64,000 nt of DNA from Methanocella_A sp964548585 (GCA_964548585.1 CAZJRS010000003.1:12695-76694), one strand, 5' to 3'; positions 1 through 8,481 are shown, numbered from the stretch's first letter. The notes: generated by a model from the sequence alone, not told the origin. Numbers and translations: made by a program.

Positions 1-1161
1 TAGGTCCCGAGGCGCTACAAGATACCAGTATAACATGGACCCTTCCCCCTTTGCCTTTGATGATTCATCTACTGCCCTTTCGAATGTTACCATTCTCTTC
101 CTGATCTCACCTGTATCATATAAATGCTCAAATTTCGAGCACACCTGCTCTTTCTTTTTCTCAAACGCTTCCCTCGTTAAGAAATCGCTAATGGAGCTCA
201 TCAGGAGTTTGTCTGCCCATAAAACAGCATCATTTAGCGTGGCTGGGAAGATCGAGATGGAGAGCGCTGCATCATCAAAAGGACCGTATTCTGGGTGATT
301 TGGGGATTTTTTGTGCAAGTGCTTCTTGAAGTGCTGTATTTCTTGAGTGCTAAGCCCCTTGAATGGCATAAGAAGAGTTGGTTCGCCATCCATCACTAAT
401 ATCTCGTCCGAATCTACAAGCCATTTGAGAAAATTCAGAAAGTCCTCTTTGAAAGCTGCATCCTGTATTACATTATCCACTTTGGATCCGTCTTTTCTCA
501 CATGACTTACGAAAACCATCGGCTTTTTTTCGTATTCAAAGCGGACCACTATCGTGGCGTTGATTTTTTTACTACTGCGGGACAGCTTATTGTCGATTTT
601 ATAGATGTGAATAGGGACGTTTCCTTGGCATATTATGGGTACTTTCATTCCGTCATTGTATTTGCTCAGTCTTTTTGGTTTGTTGATTATGTTTGGGGCT
701 ATGTTTTCCCTTTTGACCCCATCTTTCTTCCGGGTTTCTCTCATTTCTTTGTGTTCGATATCAATGGCTTTCTTATCAATTGCTTCATAATCTAGGATTG
801 ACTCGTTGAGCAACGGGTCCTCAGCAGTGTACAGCTGATAGTACCCTTTTTCAGGCATCGGTACATTGCCATCTTCAGATTCTATTGCACTTCGCCCTGC
901 TTGTGAAAGCTTATAGTATATCCCGTATTCTTTTTCGATGAGGCCCCACCCTTCAAGCAGCGCAATGAGACGTTTACCTTGGGCATGATCAGCGTTATCC
1001 CGTCCCAGGAGGTCGTTGTTAATCATCCGGTGCGATATGTTGTGGTCTTCTGCAAGCCGTAGGATTGCATGTATATCATTGCGCTCTACGGGCTTTCCAA
1101 TCTCCATGAGCGCCTCAAATGACTCTTGACTTAATGCTTTTCTTCTTAATTCAAATTTCAT
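1..1161 (-). CDS. Unrecognised protein with winged-helix-like N terminus, cut by left edge
   Basis: An open frame starts with ATG at 1161 (MKFELRRKALSQ) and stays open for 387 codons to base 1, so the C terminus lies outside the window. I do not recognise the family. The first 90 residues are helical and end in a wing-like stretch (LIALLEGWGLIEKEYGIYYKL), which resembles a winged-helix DNA-binding domain. Residues 130-165 are lysine-rich and probably flexible. The rest is mixed alpha/beta without a motif I can name. A GAGG motif precedes the start, and the helicase stop is only 12 bp upstream, so it is the fourth gene of the viperin operon. An effector or adaptor role in that system is inference only. 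Confidence 0.75.
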   Translation of the reverse strand, partial: MKFELRRKALSQESFEALMEIGKPVERNDIHAILRLAEDHNISHRMINNDLLGRDNADHAQGKRLIALLEGWGLIEKEYGIYYKLSQAGRSAIESEDGNVPMPEKGYYQLYTAEDPLLNESILDYEAIDKKAIDIEHKEMRETRKKDGVKRENIAPNIINKPKRLSKYNDGMKVPIICQGNVPIHIYKIDNKLSRSSKKINATIVVRFEYEKKPMVFVSHVRKDGSKVDNVIQDAAFKEDFLNFLKWLVDSDEILVMDGEPTLLMPFKGLSTQEIQHFKKHLHKKSPNHPEYGPFDDAALSISIFPATLNDAVLWADKLLMSSISDFLTREAFEKKKEQVCSKFEHLYDTGEIRKRMVTFERAVDESSKAKGEGSMLYWYLVAPRDL

Positions 1162-1173
1162 GATCGTGCCTCT

Positions 1174-3978
1174 TCAGAACCTTTTTGACTCTCTCGTTTT
1201 CTCCGCAAGATTGTTCAGGAACTCAGACCTACATTCACCGAAAGTCTTCTTATTCCCGAGTATGACTAACTGGAATCTCGCTCTGGTTAGCCCTACATTC
1301 ATCCGGTTTCTGTTATCTAGGAAACCAATGTTGTTTTGCCGTACCATGGAAAGGAACACGATATCTGCTTCGTGGCCTTGGAACCGGTCGACAGTGCATA
1401 CTTCCACCCTTACATTGTTTGCAGTGAATGTCCGGCCGTGGTAGTTATTGAACACCGTTCTCAGCATTTTCACGATCTCTTTTTCCTGAGCTCTGTAGAA
1501 GGTCAGTATTGCGACGTCCCATCGTCCTTTTTCGGCTTCGGAGTTCGGATTCCGATTAGCTATTACCCACTTCAGGAAAATTCGGAGCTGTTTTTCTATA
1601 TTTCGGACTTCAGCGAGGTTGTATTTCTCATCATCGTTGTACTCTTTTCCATGTGCCGTACTTTCGATCCAGACCATGCGGTTACCATATTCTTTGTAAC
1701 CCCATTCACGGCGACGGCTGACAGTACTTGAATCGAGTAATGCATCGTTGTCATAAACATGCTCTCTAGGGAAGGCCGATATCTGAGGATGCATACGGTG
1801 CTGGAATTTTAGCATCGTACTACGGGCATTGAAAATATCCTTTGGTAAACCTGTATAGAGGGGAATCCTCACCGATTCATCATCCACTTCCCGGTCAAGC
1901 TTAAAACCACACTTGAGCAGTTCTATAATTGAAGGCAGAGCTATACGGCGAACTTTGTCGATCTCTCGCCAGACAATGTCCTCTCGCTTACTATTCGAAT
2001 TCCAGTCATCCGCCTCGAAGTATGGGAGGAGCATTTTGAGGTCAGTATCATACATCTCCCTGATCTTTTTATCGTCTCTAAGCTCATATTGACGCGAGAG
2101 TCTCCATGCAATCTCTTCCTCCCATAGTTTTACCTCATTCCTTCGGCGAACGTCCTTCTTTAGGTAGGCTGTTCTCCTGCCAAAAACCGGAGGCATATCT
2201 ACATTAGCTTCAAGTGTCGGCGGAAGATAGTTGACCACATCATTAAGGGCAGTATCAGGTACGAGGATAATGCTCGCGCCTAACGTGTTCAACCTCTCCT
2301 TCATCGTTACCGGAGCACGATCAATAACCTGCATCGACAGAGATGGATTTTTACCCATTTTTTCAAATGGCAACAACCCCTTTTCCTGTTCAAGGTACTT
2401 GGTGAAGAGTGGAGATTCTTCCGGCAGGACTACGATCCGACCCCTGTAGCTTTTACCGCTTTTAGCTGCCTGAAAAACTTGCATGCAGATCTCCTTATCT
2501 TTATCCCTTTTCTGGCCGTACATCGTAGGCATGCTTGCAAGGTTCTGTGTTATCGGTCTTTGATCAACATATGGGGAGAGCTGTTTTATATCTCCTGAAA
2601 TGATCCAACGTTCAGCATAGAGGGCTGGCACAAGGAACTCGGCAAAGGTTGTCTTGGATGCTTCGTCGATGATCATATAGTCAAATAGCGGCCCGATCCC
2701 CCGGGATTCCTGGATTATATCCGACTTTATTACACCAGTGGTTGTTCCACAAATCAAATTTGCACAGTCGAGAACCAACTGTTCGATAATCTTATTTGAC
2801 CGGTTTCGATTAGGGTCACAGAGTACGTCATACAGCTCTTTTTGCGCGGGATTGAGGTCAAGTCCTTTTTTCATTAAGCCCTCGAAAAATTCCTTTAACC
2901 TCACAGTTTCCCTGTCCACCGCGTTCCTCACACAGAACTTCTGGACATCCGGGTGTACATCTTCCTCGTAGCCTATTCTCAGTGGAATTACTCCATACTT
3001 GTCGGCCAGGCTAATTCCCTCTTCATCCTCTTTTGCAAGGCGTTCCAGAATATTGTCAACCGCTACATGGGTTGAAGCTACCATGAGCACCCGCTTGTCC
3101 TTGATCAGTTGAAGGATGAGCTCGATGATCGAAGTCGTCTTACCTGAGCCTGGAGGTCCTTCAAGTACCGCAAAATCCTGGGTGCTTAAGGCTTTTTTAA
3201 CGAATTCCCTTTGTTCCCGAGATTCCTCTGTATCAGCTTGCAATCTCTCCGTTATTGGCGTGAAGTAGGTGCTCTGCACTTCAGGCCAATCGACAAACAT
3301 AGACTTTTGCAAGAGGTTTAGTAATGGTATATGGTGTGGTGAAGGCTGCAACATCAACGTTTGTATGGCGTCACGCTCTCTTCTTAGCACTGTAGTGTTG
3401 TACCTTGCAGTGATCTGATTTGCGTTGATCGCTTCAGGTACAGGTTCATCAAAGACGAGTTCTTCATCCTGCCGATGCCTCTTGACATTTTTAAAAAAGA
3501 CCGGTTGGCTGTTAGGGTTCTTACTTGGTACAGAAATGCTGGAATCTCGGTCGAAGAGCGTATCGATGGCATCATCCTTCGCTTCGTCTTTTACGCCGAT
3601 CGGCTCAATATCGTAGTATGTAAGCCTTATGATAGTGTATTTGAACGGTTTTTCTTCTCCTTTGATATACCCGTAGATTACACCATCCTCAGGAGCCCTG
3701 GGTAAATGGGCCGTTTTACTATGCTTATCCAGTCTGTTCCTCTCTAATAGTCCCTGCTTGAAACGTGAGATGTAAACCTCGTCCGCATTAAATAATTCTG
3801 GATCCTTAATTTTGACTAGCAGGTCTTTTTTAAACGTATACCTGCACATCGACTCATCCATGAGCCGCTTAGCCTTATCGATATAGTTATAATATTTCGT
3901 CAACTGCCATACAGCATCTTCCTTAACTTTATCCGGCCTGCGAACTCCTAGGTTATGATAATAGAGATCCGAGCTCAT
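1174..3978 (-). CDS. UPF1/DNA2-like superfamily 1 helicase
   Basis: This 934-residue protein is a predicted ATP-dependent nucleic-acid translocase or helicase of the SF1B (UPF1/DNA2-like, AAA_11/AAA_12) group. Walker A (GPPGSGKTT) lies near residue 275, Walker B (MIIDEAS) near 433, a late motif (DRFQGHEADIVFLSMVR) near 860 and the arginine motif GLTRAR near 897. A large insert separates the first motifs from the second RecA-like domain. The 230-residue N-terminal region is not recognisable, and I see no Cas4, PD-(D/E)XK or phospholipase D nuclease motif. Its ATG overlaps the stop of the CARF gene by 4 bp (ATGA), which indicates translational coupling within the viperin operon. Helicases of this group occur in several prokaryotic defence systems; the role here is inferred from context. 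Confidence 0.88.
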   Translation of the reverse strand: MSSDLYYHNLGVRRPDKVKEDAVWQLTKYYNYIDKAKRLMDESMCRYTFKKDLLVKIKDPELFNADEVYISRFKQGLLERNRLDKHSKTAHLPRAPEDGVIYGYIKGEEKPFKYTIIRLTYYDIEPIGVKDEAKDDAIDTLFDRDSSISVPSKNPNSQPVFFKNVKRHRQDEELVFDEPVPEAINANQITARYNTTVLRRERDAIQTLMLQPSPHHIPLLNLLQKSMFVDWPEVQSTYFTPITERLQADTEESREQREFVKKALSTQDFAVLEGPPGSGKTTSIIELILQLIKDKRVLMVASTHVAVDNILERLAKEDEEGISLADKYGVIPLRIGYEEDVHPDVQKFCVRNAVDRETVRLKEFFEGLMKKGLDLNPAQKELYDVLCDPNRNRSNKIIEQLVLDCANLICGTTTGVIKSDIIQESRGIGPLFDYMIIDEASKTTFAEFLVPALYAERWIISGDIKQLSPYVDQRPITQNLASMPTMYGQKRDKDKEICMQVFQAAKSGKSYRGRIVVLPEESPLFTKYLEQEKGLLPFEKMGKNPSLSMQVIDRAPVTMKERLNTLGASIILVPDTALNDVVNYLPPTLEANVDMPPVFGRRTAYLKKDVRRRNEVKLWEEEIAWRLSRQYELRDDKKIREMYDTDLKMLLPYFEADDWNSNSKREDIVWREIDKVRRIALPSIIELLKCGFKLDREVDDESVRIPLYTGLPKDIFNARSTMLKFQHRMHPQISAFPREHVYDNDALLDSSTVSRRREWGYKEYGNRMVWIESTAHGKEYNDDEKYNLAEVRNIEKQLRIFLKWVIANRNPNSEAEKGRWDVAILTFYRAQEKEIVKMLRTVFNNYHGRTFTANNVRVEVCTVDRFQGHEADIVFLSMVRQNNIGFLDNRNRMNVGLTRARFQLVILGNKKTFGECRSEFLNNLAEKTRESKRF

Positions 3979-4460
3979 CTTGCACCGTCCCTTACAAGGC
4001 TCATCATTGGTTCAATGCCATCCGCCTTGTTCATTTTTTCAAAGAGGTCGATTTCGATGGGATTCCCCTCATCGCTTTTTACCATGTAGTGGCACTTCAG
4101 TCCTCTAAGCATAGCAGCGAGAGCCATCGAAATCGCCATGAGATTTGTACCACCTGTTAAGCCTGATACGATCATCTTCGGCTGATCTCTTATGTAACGG
4201 TCATAACGGTTTATGATCTCCATCGTCATTTTCTCAACCGATCTATCATTGAATGGATCTAGGGCTATCACTTCTAACACTTTGACTCCACCATCTTCGA
4301 TCTCACGTGCAAACGCTTTGCTATCATCGAACAGGTTCCTCGACGTGAATATAACAACACTTTGGATCCTAAAGCGATCGATTGCTTCATGGATGTGCTC
4401 CTGGGAATGCCCGAGAAGAAGAAAATGAACCGCATCTTCATGCGGTACTACCCCAATCAT
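3975..4460 (-). CDS. Small stand-alone CARF-domain protein
   Basis: The 161-residue protein is a single Rossmann-like domain of the CARF (CRISPR-associated Rossmann fold) type. It shows a first beta-strand and loop (HFLLLGHSQEHIHEAI), a second strand (SVVIFTSRN), and the typical glycine-rich loop SGLTGGTNLMAI at residues 99-110 that in CARF proteins contacts the nucleotide ligand. No HTH, HEPN or nuclease domain is attached, so it could be a sensor subunit for a partner protein or a ring-nuclease-like enzyme. A strong ribosome-binding site (GGAGGGG) precedes the ATG at 4460. The start overlaps the viperin gene by 23 bp and the stop overlaps the helicase gene by 4 bp. CARF domains usually bind cyclic oligonucleotides; which ligand is used here is unknown. 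Confidence 0.82.
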   Translation of the reverse strand: MIGVVPHEDAVHFLLLGHSQEHIHEAIDRFRIQSVVIFTSRNLFDDSKAFAREIEDGGVKVLEVIALDPFNDRSVEKMTMEIINRYDRYIRDQPKMIVSGLTGGTNLMAISMALAAMLRGLKCHYMVKSDEGNPIEIDLFEKMNKADGIEPMMSLVRDGAR

Positions 4461-5259
4461 AAACCCCTCCCCTATTATAATATTTATTCATATTTAAGAT
4501 GTCGTTTATTTGGCCGTTTTTAAGCTTCGAGAGCGGCAGGAACTCAATCTGCTTATTTCGATTACTCATAATTTCGCCAGATGGCGAGAGCATTAGGTAA
4601 GAATCCAACATGTCGTCGCCGCTTTCGAACACAACGCTGTCCGAATCAATTTTGTTATTCTGCTTGAATATGCTGAATTCTTCAGCAGAGATCGACAACT
4701 GATCAAAATGCTCATCGTTCTGTCCATGTATGCTAAGGACCTGGAACACCTTCCAGCGACGGGGGGCCATCTTCTGTATAAGCGGCCTCATATCCTCAGC
4801 GTAGTTTAGCTTGGTCACAGTCGTATTCACCTTCAGGCTGATACCATAGTCATTAGTCCAGTCTGCAACCTGTGCAGCGTGGGAGATGTGCTTTCCACGG
4901 CCACGGCCAAGAGCGATCTCGACCTGTTCCCTCGCAGAGTCCACAGAAATGCCCATCCAGTCTAAGTTAGGAGCCATCTCCTTGAACTTTGATGGTGTGA
5001 TTAATGACGCGTTGGTCACTATGCTCACCACCATGCCGAGTTCCTTGGCATACCTAAGGGCAGGCTGAAGGAGCGGGTACATCAGAGGCTCGCCACCTGC
5101 GAAATTTAGCTTCTCAATACCCTTAGAAGCCAGTGTATCAATGATGTCTTTGACCGTTTTCTTGTCAGCGACTTCCTTGCCTATGCACTTTGCAAAACAG
5201 AATTTGCACCGGTAGTTGCACCTTTCGGTTACGTGCCAGTTGGCTGATAATATTCCCAT
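4438..5259 (-). CDS. Prokaryotic viperin (radical SAM ddh-nucleotide synthase)
   Basis: The 273-residue protein matches the viperin family along its length. It has the radical SAM cluster motif C14-x3-C18-x2-C21 (CNYRCKFCFA), SAM-binding NFAGGEP (52-58), SIVTNASLI (79-87), GRGRGK (118-123), KVNTTVTKLNYAEDM (143-157), RRWKVFQ (167-173), FESGDDMLDSYL (211-222) and the C-terminal RGGVYDWG (263-270). Animal viperin carries the counterparts CNYKCGFCF, NFSGGEP, GRGQGK, RWKVFQ and RGGKYIW. Viperins convert nucleoside triphosphates to 3'-deoxy-3',4'-didehydro forms that terminate viral RNA chains. I chose ATG 5259 because GGAG sits 6 bp upstream; a GTG at 5274 is an alternative. It is the first gene of the operon. 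No nucleotide kinase gene adjoins it, unlike many bacterial viperin loci. Confidence 0.92.
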   Translation of the reverse strand: MGILSANWHVTERCNYRCKFCFAKCIGKEVADKKTVKDIIDTLASKGIEKLNFAGGEPLMYPLLQPALRYAKELGMVVSIVTNASLITPSKFKEMAPNLDWMGISVDSAREQVEIALGRGRGKHISHAAQVADWTNDYGISLKVNTTVTKLNYAEDMRPLIQKMAPRRWKVFQVLSIHGQNDEHFDQLSISAEEFSIFKQNNKIDSDSVVFESGDDMLDSYLMLSPSGEIMSNRNKQIEFLPLSKLKNGQINDILNMNKYYNRGGVYDWGSTA

Positions 5260-5301
5260 GGTATCTCCAATCACTTCTTAGCTTTGTAATTAATAAACGT
5301 A

Positions 5302-5320
5302 ACTGTAAATAGTTTACAGT
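5302..5320. promoter_or_regulatory. Palindromic operator in the divergent viperin/CARF promoter region
   Basis: ACTGTAAATAGTTTACAGT has perfect 8-bp arms around a TAG spacer. A further half-site-like GTAAAC follows at 5324-5329. It lies between the minus-strand TATA-like GTTTATTA (5291-5298, for the viperin operon) and the plus-strand TATA box CTTATAAG (5343-5350). The plus box sits about 27 bp before the ATG at 5374, so that transcript is probably leaderless. The likely binder is the adjacent CARF winged-helix protein (inference). Confidence 0.6.
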
Positions 5321-5373
5321 ATTGTAAACAAAATTAGAAATGCTTATAAGCTATAAACAATTTATTATGATTC

Positions 5374-6174
5374 ATGCCAATCTCCGGCGTGGAACATATC
5401 CATATCATGAATTCTGGGAAAAGCCTGGAAGACACATTTCCTAGAGTAGTCAGGTCAGATATGCCGATGACTACAGTGATTCTTCTCACAGATGAGGAGA
5501 CTCTGACCAGCCAGGATCCAGAGCGATCTGAAGCCCGGGAATTAGTTAAAAAAGCAATATCTAAAGTCGAGAAGTTGTCAAAAGAACTAAAAATCGATTC
5601 ACAGAGAATCATCCTAAAGGAAGTAACATTGCCAGAGCTTAGAGATCGTATTTTCGACCTGAAAAAAGAACACCCTACCGCTAAGCTTTACTTCAACCTC
5701 ACAGGGGGTAAACGAGCATTATCGATATGGCTATTTATGTTATCCTGGTGGCTCCAAGGCAAAGCGTACTATGTTGATGAGGTGACTGGGGACATCATGG
5801 ATCTCAATGTCCCCAAAATACCACTTAATGAGATTAGCAAGAACCCGAACTACAAGGTAGTCTTGAGCATAATCTACGAGTGGAGGGGAAAAAGAAAACC
5901 TGGCGCCCAAGGATGGGACCTGATGCCTCATAACATATTATTTGAAAATTTTATATCAGATTACATACCGGTGAGGGCTGGTGTCCATGAGAAAGAAAAA
6001 ATGAGGGGAACACTGACGAAGCTTATCAATCAGTTATATGAATGGGGATTTGTTGAAACTGGCTTTATCGGTGAAAGCCGAAAAAATAAATACATCAGGT
6101 TGACACAGGACGGCGAATTTGCTTATCGCTTCCTCCAAACATCCTGCACCGAGGATAAAAAGAATGACTCCTGA
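5374..6174 (+). CDS. CARF-domain transcription regulator with C-terminal winged helix
   Basis: The 266-residue protein joins a CARF domain (about 1-145) to a winged-helix DNA-binding domain (about 185-260). The CARF ligand loop is FNLTGGKRALSIW at 107-119. The wHTH ends in a wing-like stretch (GFIGESRKNKYIRLTQDGEFAYRFL). This architecture is that of Csa3 and related CARF regulators, which switch transcription when a cyclic oligonucleotide binds. It is divergent from the viperin operon, and the palindrome at 5302-5320 lies in the shared promoter region, so it probably controls both itself and the operon. No CRISPR or cas gene is in the window, so its ligand could come from a CRISPR system elsewhere or from an unrelated source. 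Confidence 0.85.
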   Translation: MPISGVEHIHIMNSGKSLEDTFPRVVRSDMPMTTVILLTDEETLTSQDPERSEARELVKKAISKVEKLSKELKIDSQRIILKEVTLPELRDRIFDLKKEHPTAKLYFNLTGGKRALSIWLFMLSWWLQGKAYYVDEVTGDIMDLNVPKIPLNEISKNPNYKVVLSIIYEWRGKRKPGAQGWDLMPHNILFENFISDYIPVRAGVHEKEKMRGTLTKLINQLYEWGFVETGFIGESRKNKYIRLTQDGEFAYRFLQTSCTEDKKNDS

Positions 6175-6249
6175 TCGATTTTCACTTATGAACTTTTATA
6201 TAGTGCTTGAAGAATAACAGTGATGGTGTAACAGGCTAGAGGCGGGTCT

Positions 6250-7971
6250 ATGAGCGTTCCAACAAATGATGAAATCTTCGAAATGTTAAAACTGCTCGAC
6301 AGACAGATCGCTGATAGCCTTGAGTCTCAGTACCTTGACTTCAAACCATGGAACGACGTCAAAAAAGACATGAAGATCGCTACCGAGTATGCTGCTTGCT
6401 TCGCTAATGGTAATGGCGGCGTTGTCGTATTCGGAGTATCTGATAAGGTGGTAGGGCGCCAAAATGCGATTCATGGCGCAAAAGGCTACGATCTTGACAC
6501 CTGGAGAAGAGGAATTTATGATGGTATCAGGCCACACATTCCCGTTGAAGTGAGTGAATTGCCTGTCCCTGAAGGTACTGGTTGCCTTTTGGTAGTTCGA
6601 GTACCGAAAGGGAGCTCTCCGCCTTATGTGACTGTCGGTGGATTATACACAAGACGAGTCGGGAAAAATTGTATGCCCATTGACCCGGCTGAATTTTTAG
6701 CTATTCGAGTCTCTACCGGAGCCGTAGACTGGAGTGGCCAGCCTGCACAGGGCGTTACGATAAATGATCTGGATCCGCTGGAAATTGCCCGGGCCCGTTC
6801 TTTCCTGCGAAGCCGTAGTCCGGACTCGGGGCTGCTTAATGCTTCTGACGAGGCGTTTCTCCAAGGTCTTGGGGCAATTCGAAGCGGTGCGGTTACTAAT
6901 ACTGGGTTATTACTCTTCGGCAGGCCTGATGTTTTAGCTGAGCGCTGCCCGCAAAATCAGGTTCATTACGTTCATCAACTTTCGGATATAAAGGTTGCAA
7001 GAAATGATATCTGGAAGATGAGCCTTCTTCAGGTTATCGAAAAACTGGAGGCTATTTTTTCGAGCCCTGTCAATCCGGAGGAAGAACTCCCTGTAGGACT
7101 CTTCCGGATTCGTATCCCTGCATTCCCGGTGGAAGTAGTACGTGAAGCTGTGTTAAATGCATTAACCCATCGGGACTATTCCAATCCTGGTGAAGTCATG
7201 ATACGACATGCACAACATGAACTTGTAGTATCCAGCCCGGGTGGGTTTATTGGCGGAATTAATCTCGGCAATATCCTTCGCCATGAGTCTGTTGCCCGAA
7301 ATCGTACACTTGCGGATGCCTTTGTTAGATTAAGGCTCGTAGAATCCGCTGGCACCGGACGCAGGAAAATATTCGTTCCAATGCTTGAGTACGGGAAAAG
7401 AATGCCCATCTACGAAGCGGACGACTACCATGTTACGTTGAGGATCTTCGACGGAGCATTTGATCATTCGATGGCGAGGCTTATCGCCGAATGGCATGCG
7501 AAAGGGAAGGATATTGGTATGGAGGGGCTCATGATCCTTACTCATCTCAAGGAAAACTCCTTCATCACTTCGTCAGAAGCGGCAGAAATGCTTCAAATGA
7601 GCCGCGACGAGGCTATTCGCGTTTTAGATAATATGTGTAACCCGAAACGAGGTATCCTTGAGCGGAAGGGCCACTCACGCGCAGCCACCTATTATCTCAC
7701 AAAATCGGTCGCAAAAGATTTGATCGGTAAAGTTGCCTATTCGTCAGCAAAAGGCATTGACCATTATCGATATCAGGAAATCGTCCGTGAATTCGTCCAG
7801 GATCACGGAAGTATTACAAATGTCGAATGCCGACAGCTATTCGGACTTGGCGATTCTCCTGCAGCAAAGACCGAGGTTTCTCGATACCTGAAACAATGGT
7901 CTGGACCTGATGGATTCCTCGTTCCAGAAGGCACCACTTCACAGAGAAAATACTATCTTAAGAAGGCTTAA
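6250..7971 (+). CDS. Schlafen AlbA_2 domain / HATPase_c4 protein
   Basis: The 573-residue protein has an N-terminal AlbA_2 (Schlafen-type, formerly DUF4 or AAA_4) domain, with SQYLDFKPW at 24-32 and ACFANGNGGVVVFGVSD near 49-65. A GHKL-like ATPase region follows, with EVVREAVLNALTHRDYS near residue 295 and a glycine motif GTGRRKIF. Residues 420-573 contain winged-helix repeats (SSEAAEMLQMSRDEAIRVLD). Such proteins are often annotated as RecG-like helicases or transcriptional regulators, but no helicase motifs are present. A TATA box (TTTTATATAG, about 6195-6204) and GAGGCGGG precede the ATG. It is codirectional with the CARF regulator, 75 bp downstream. AlbA_2 proteins recur in defence islands, so membership in the viperin locus is plausible but unproven. 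Confidence 0.82.
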   Translation: MSVPTNDEIFEMLKLLDRQIADSLESQYLDFKPWNDVKKDMKIATEYAACFANGNGGVVVFGVSDKVVGRQNAIHGAKGYDLDTWRRGIYDGIRPHIPVEVSELPVPEGTGCLLVVRVPKGSSPPYVTVGGLYTRRVGKNCMPIDPAEFLAIRVSTGAVDWSGQPAQGVTINDLDPLEIARARSFLRSRSPDSGLLNASDEAFLQGLGAIRSGAVTNTGLLLFGRPDVLAERCPQNQVHYVHQLSDIKVARNDIWKMSLLQVIEKLEAIFSSPVNPEEELPVGLFRIRIPAFPVEVVREAVLNALTHRDYSNPGEVMIRHAQHELVVSSPGGFIGGINLGNILRHESVARNRTLADAFVRLRLVESAGTGRRKIFVPMLEYGKRMPIYEADDYHVTLRIFDGAFDHSMARLIAEWHAKGKDIGMEGLMILTHLKENSFITSSEAAEMLQMSRDEAIRVLDNMCNPKRGILERKGHSRAATYYLTKSVAKDLIGKVAYSSAKGIDHYRYQEIVREFVQDHGSITNVECRQLFGLGDSPAAKTEVSRYLKQWSGPDGFLVPEGTTSQRKYYLKKA

Positions 7972-7980
7972 GATAGGGCT

Positions 7981-8092
7981 TACATGGGGTTTTACATGGG
8001 GTTTTACATGGGGTTTTACATGGGGCTTTGTAGGGCTTTGTAGGGCTTTTACATATGTTTTACAAAGGTTTTACAAAGGTTTTACAAAACCT
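7981..8092. repeat. 12-bp tandem repeat followed by decayed 11-12-bp repeats
   Basis: Four units of TACATGGGGTTT (7981-8028, the last with CTT) are followed by GTAGGGCTTT copies and then TTTTACAAAGG copies up to about 8092. The array starts 9 bp after the AlbA_2 stop codon. The unit length is a multiple of three, and both the gene's own frame after the stop (YMGF repeats) and the +1 frame (TWGF repeats) are open across it. Confidence 0.9.
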
Positions 8093-8481
8093 ATAAAGGA
8101 TTTTTAAATTGACTGTTTATGGGATCCGATAAATACAATTGGAAGTGTAATCATTTTTGCTGAAACTTTCGATTGTTCATTTTACATGTATCCTATATAC
8201 AGGTCTCGACTCGTTGCCGGCGAGCCGGACGATCAGTATCTTTTCATTTTCTATGCTCCCATGCAAGTACGAGTCCACGTGTCCCCGTCATAACCGCTAC
8301 AAAAAATTTATAAACGATGTCCTTGTCCTATGATATTGTTTAATCACGGAGCGTCAACGAATTTACTACTCGAGCGCACGCGTGATGTAAGTATAGGTAT
8401 GGGAACTACCATCCGATTATTGCAGCCGTATATCCGTGCGAGCACGCCTGAAATGATCTGTCCCATCCTGGAGACCGGTAA
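8093..8481 (+). promoter_or_regulatory. Intergenic region with promoter and long leader of the CorC-like gene
   Basis: No gene is seen. AAATTTATAAAC at 8304-8315 is a good archaeal TATA box, which places transcription start near 8337 and leaves a leader of about 145 nt. A GGAG sits 8 bp before the ATG at 8482. The leader can form GTGC-GA-GCAC and a GCGTG/CACGC pairing, but nothing matches a riboswitch I know. Confidence 0.45.

Noticed and set aside
7978..8092. CRISPR-like array
   Set aside because: Units are contiguous 11-12-bp tandem copies without unique spacers, and no cas genes are nearby. The CARF genes alone do not show a CRISPR locus.
7910..8107. A separate 65-residue gene over the tandem repeat
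   Set aside because: It has no ribosome-binding site or promoter, begins inside the AlbA_2 gene in another frame and consists of the repeat translation. It is kept only as a possible frame-shifted tail.
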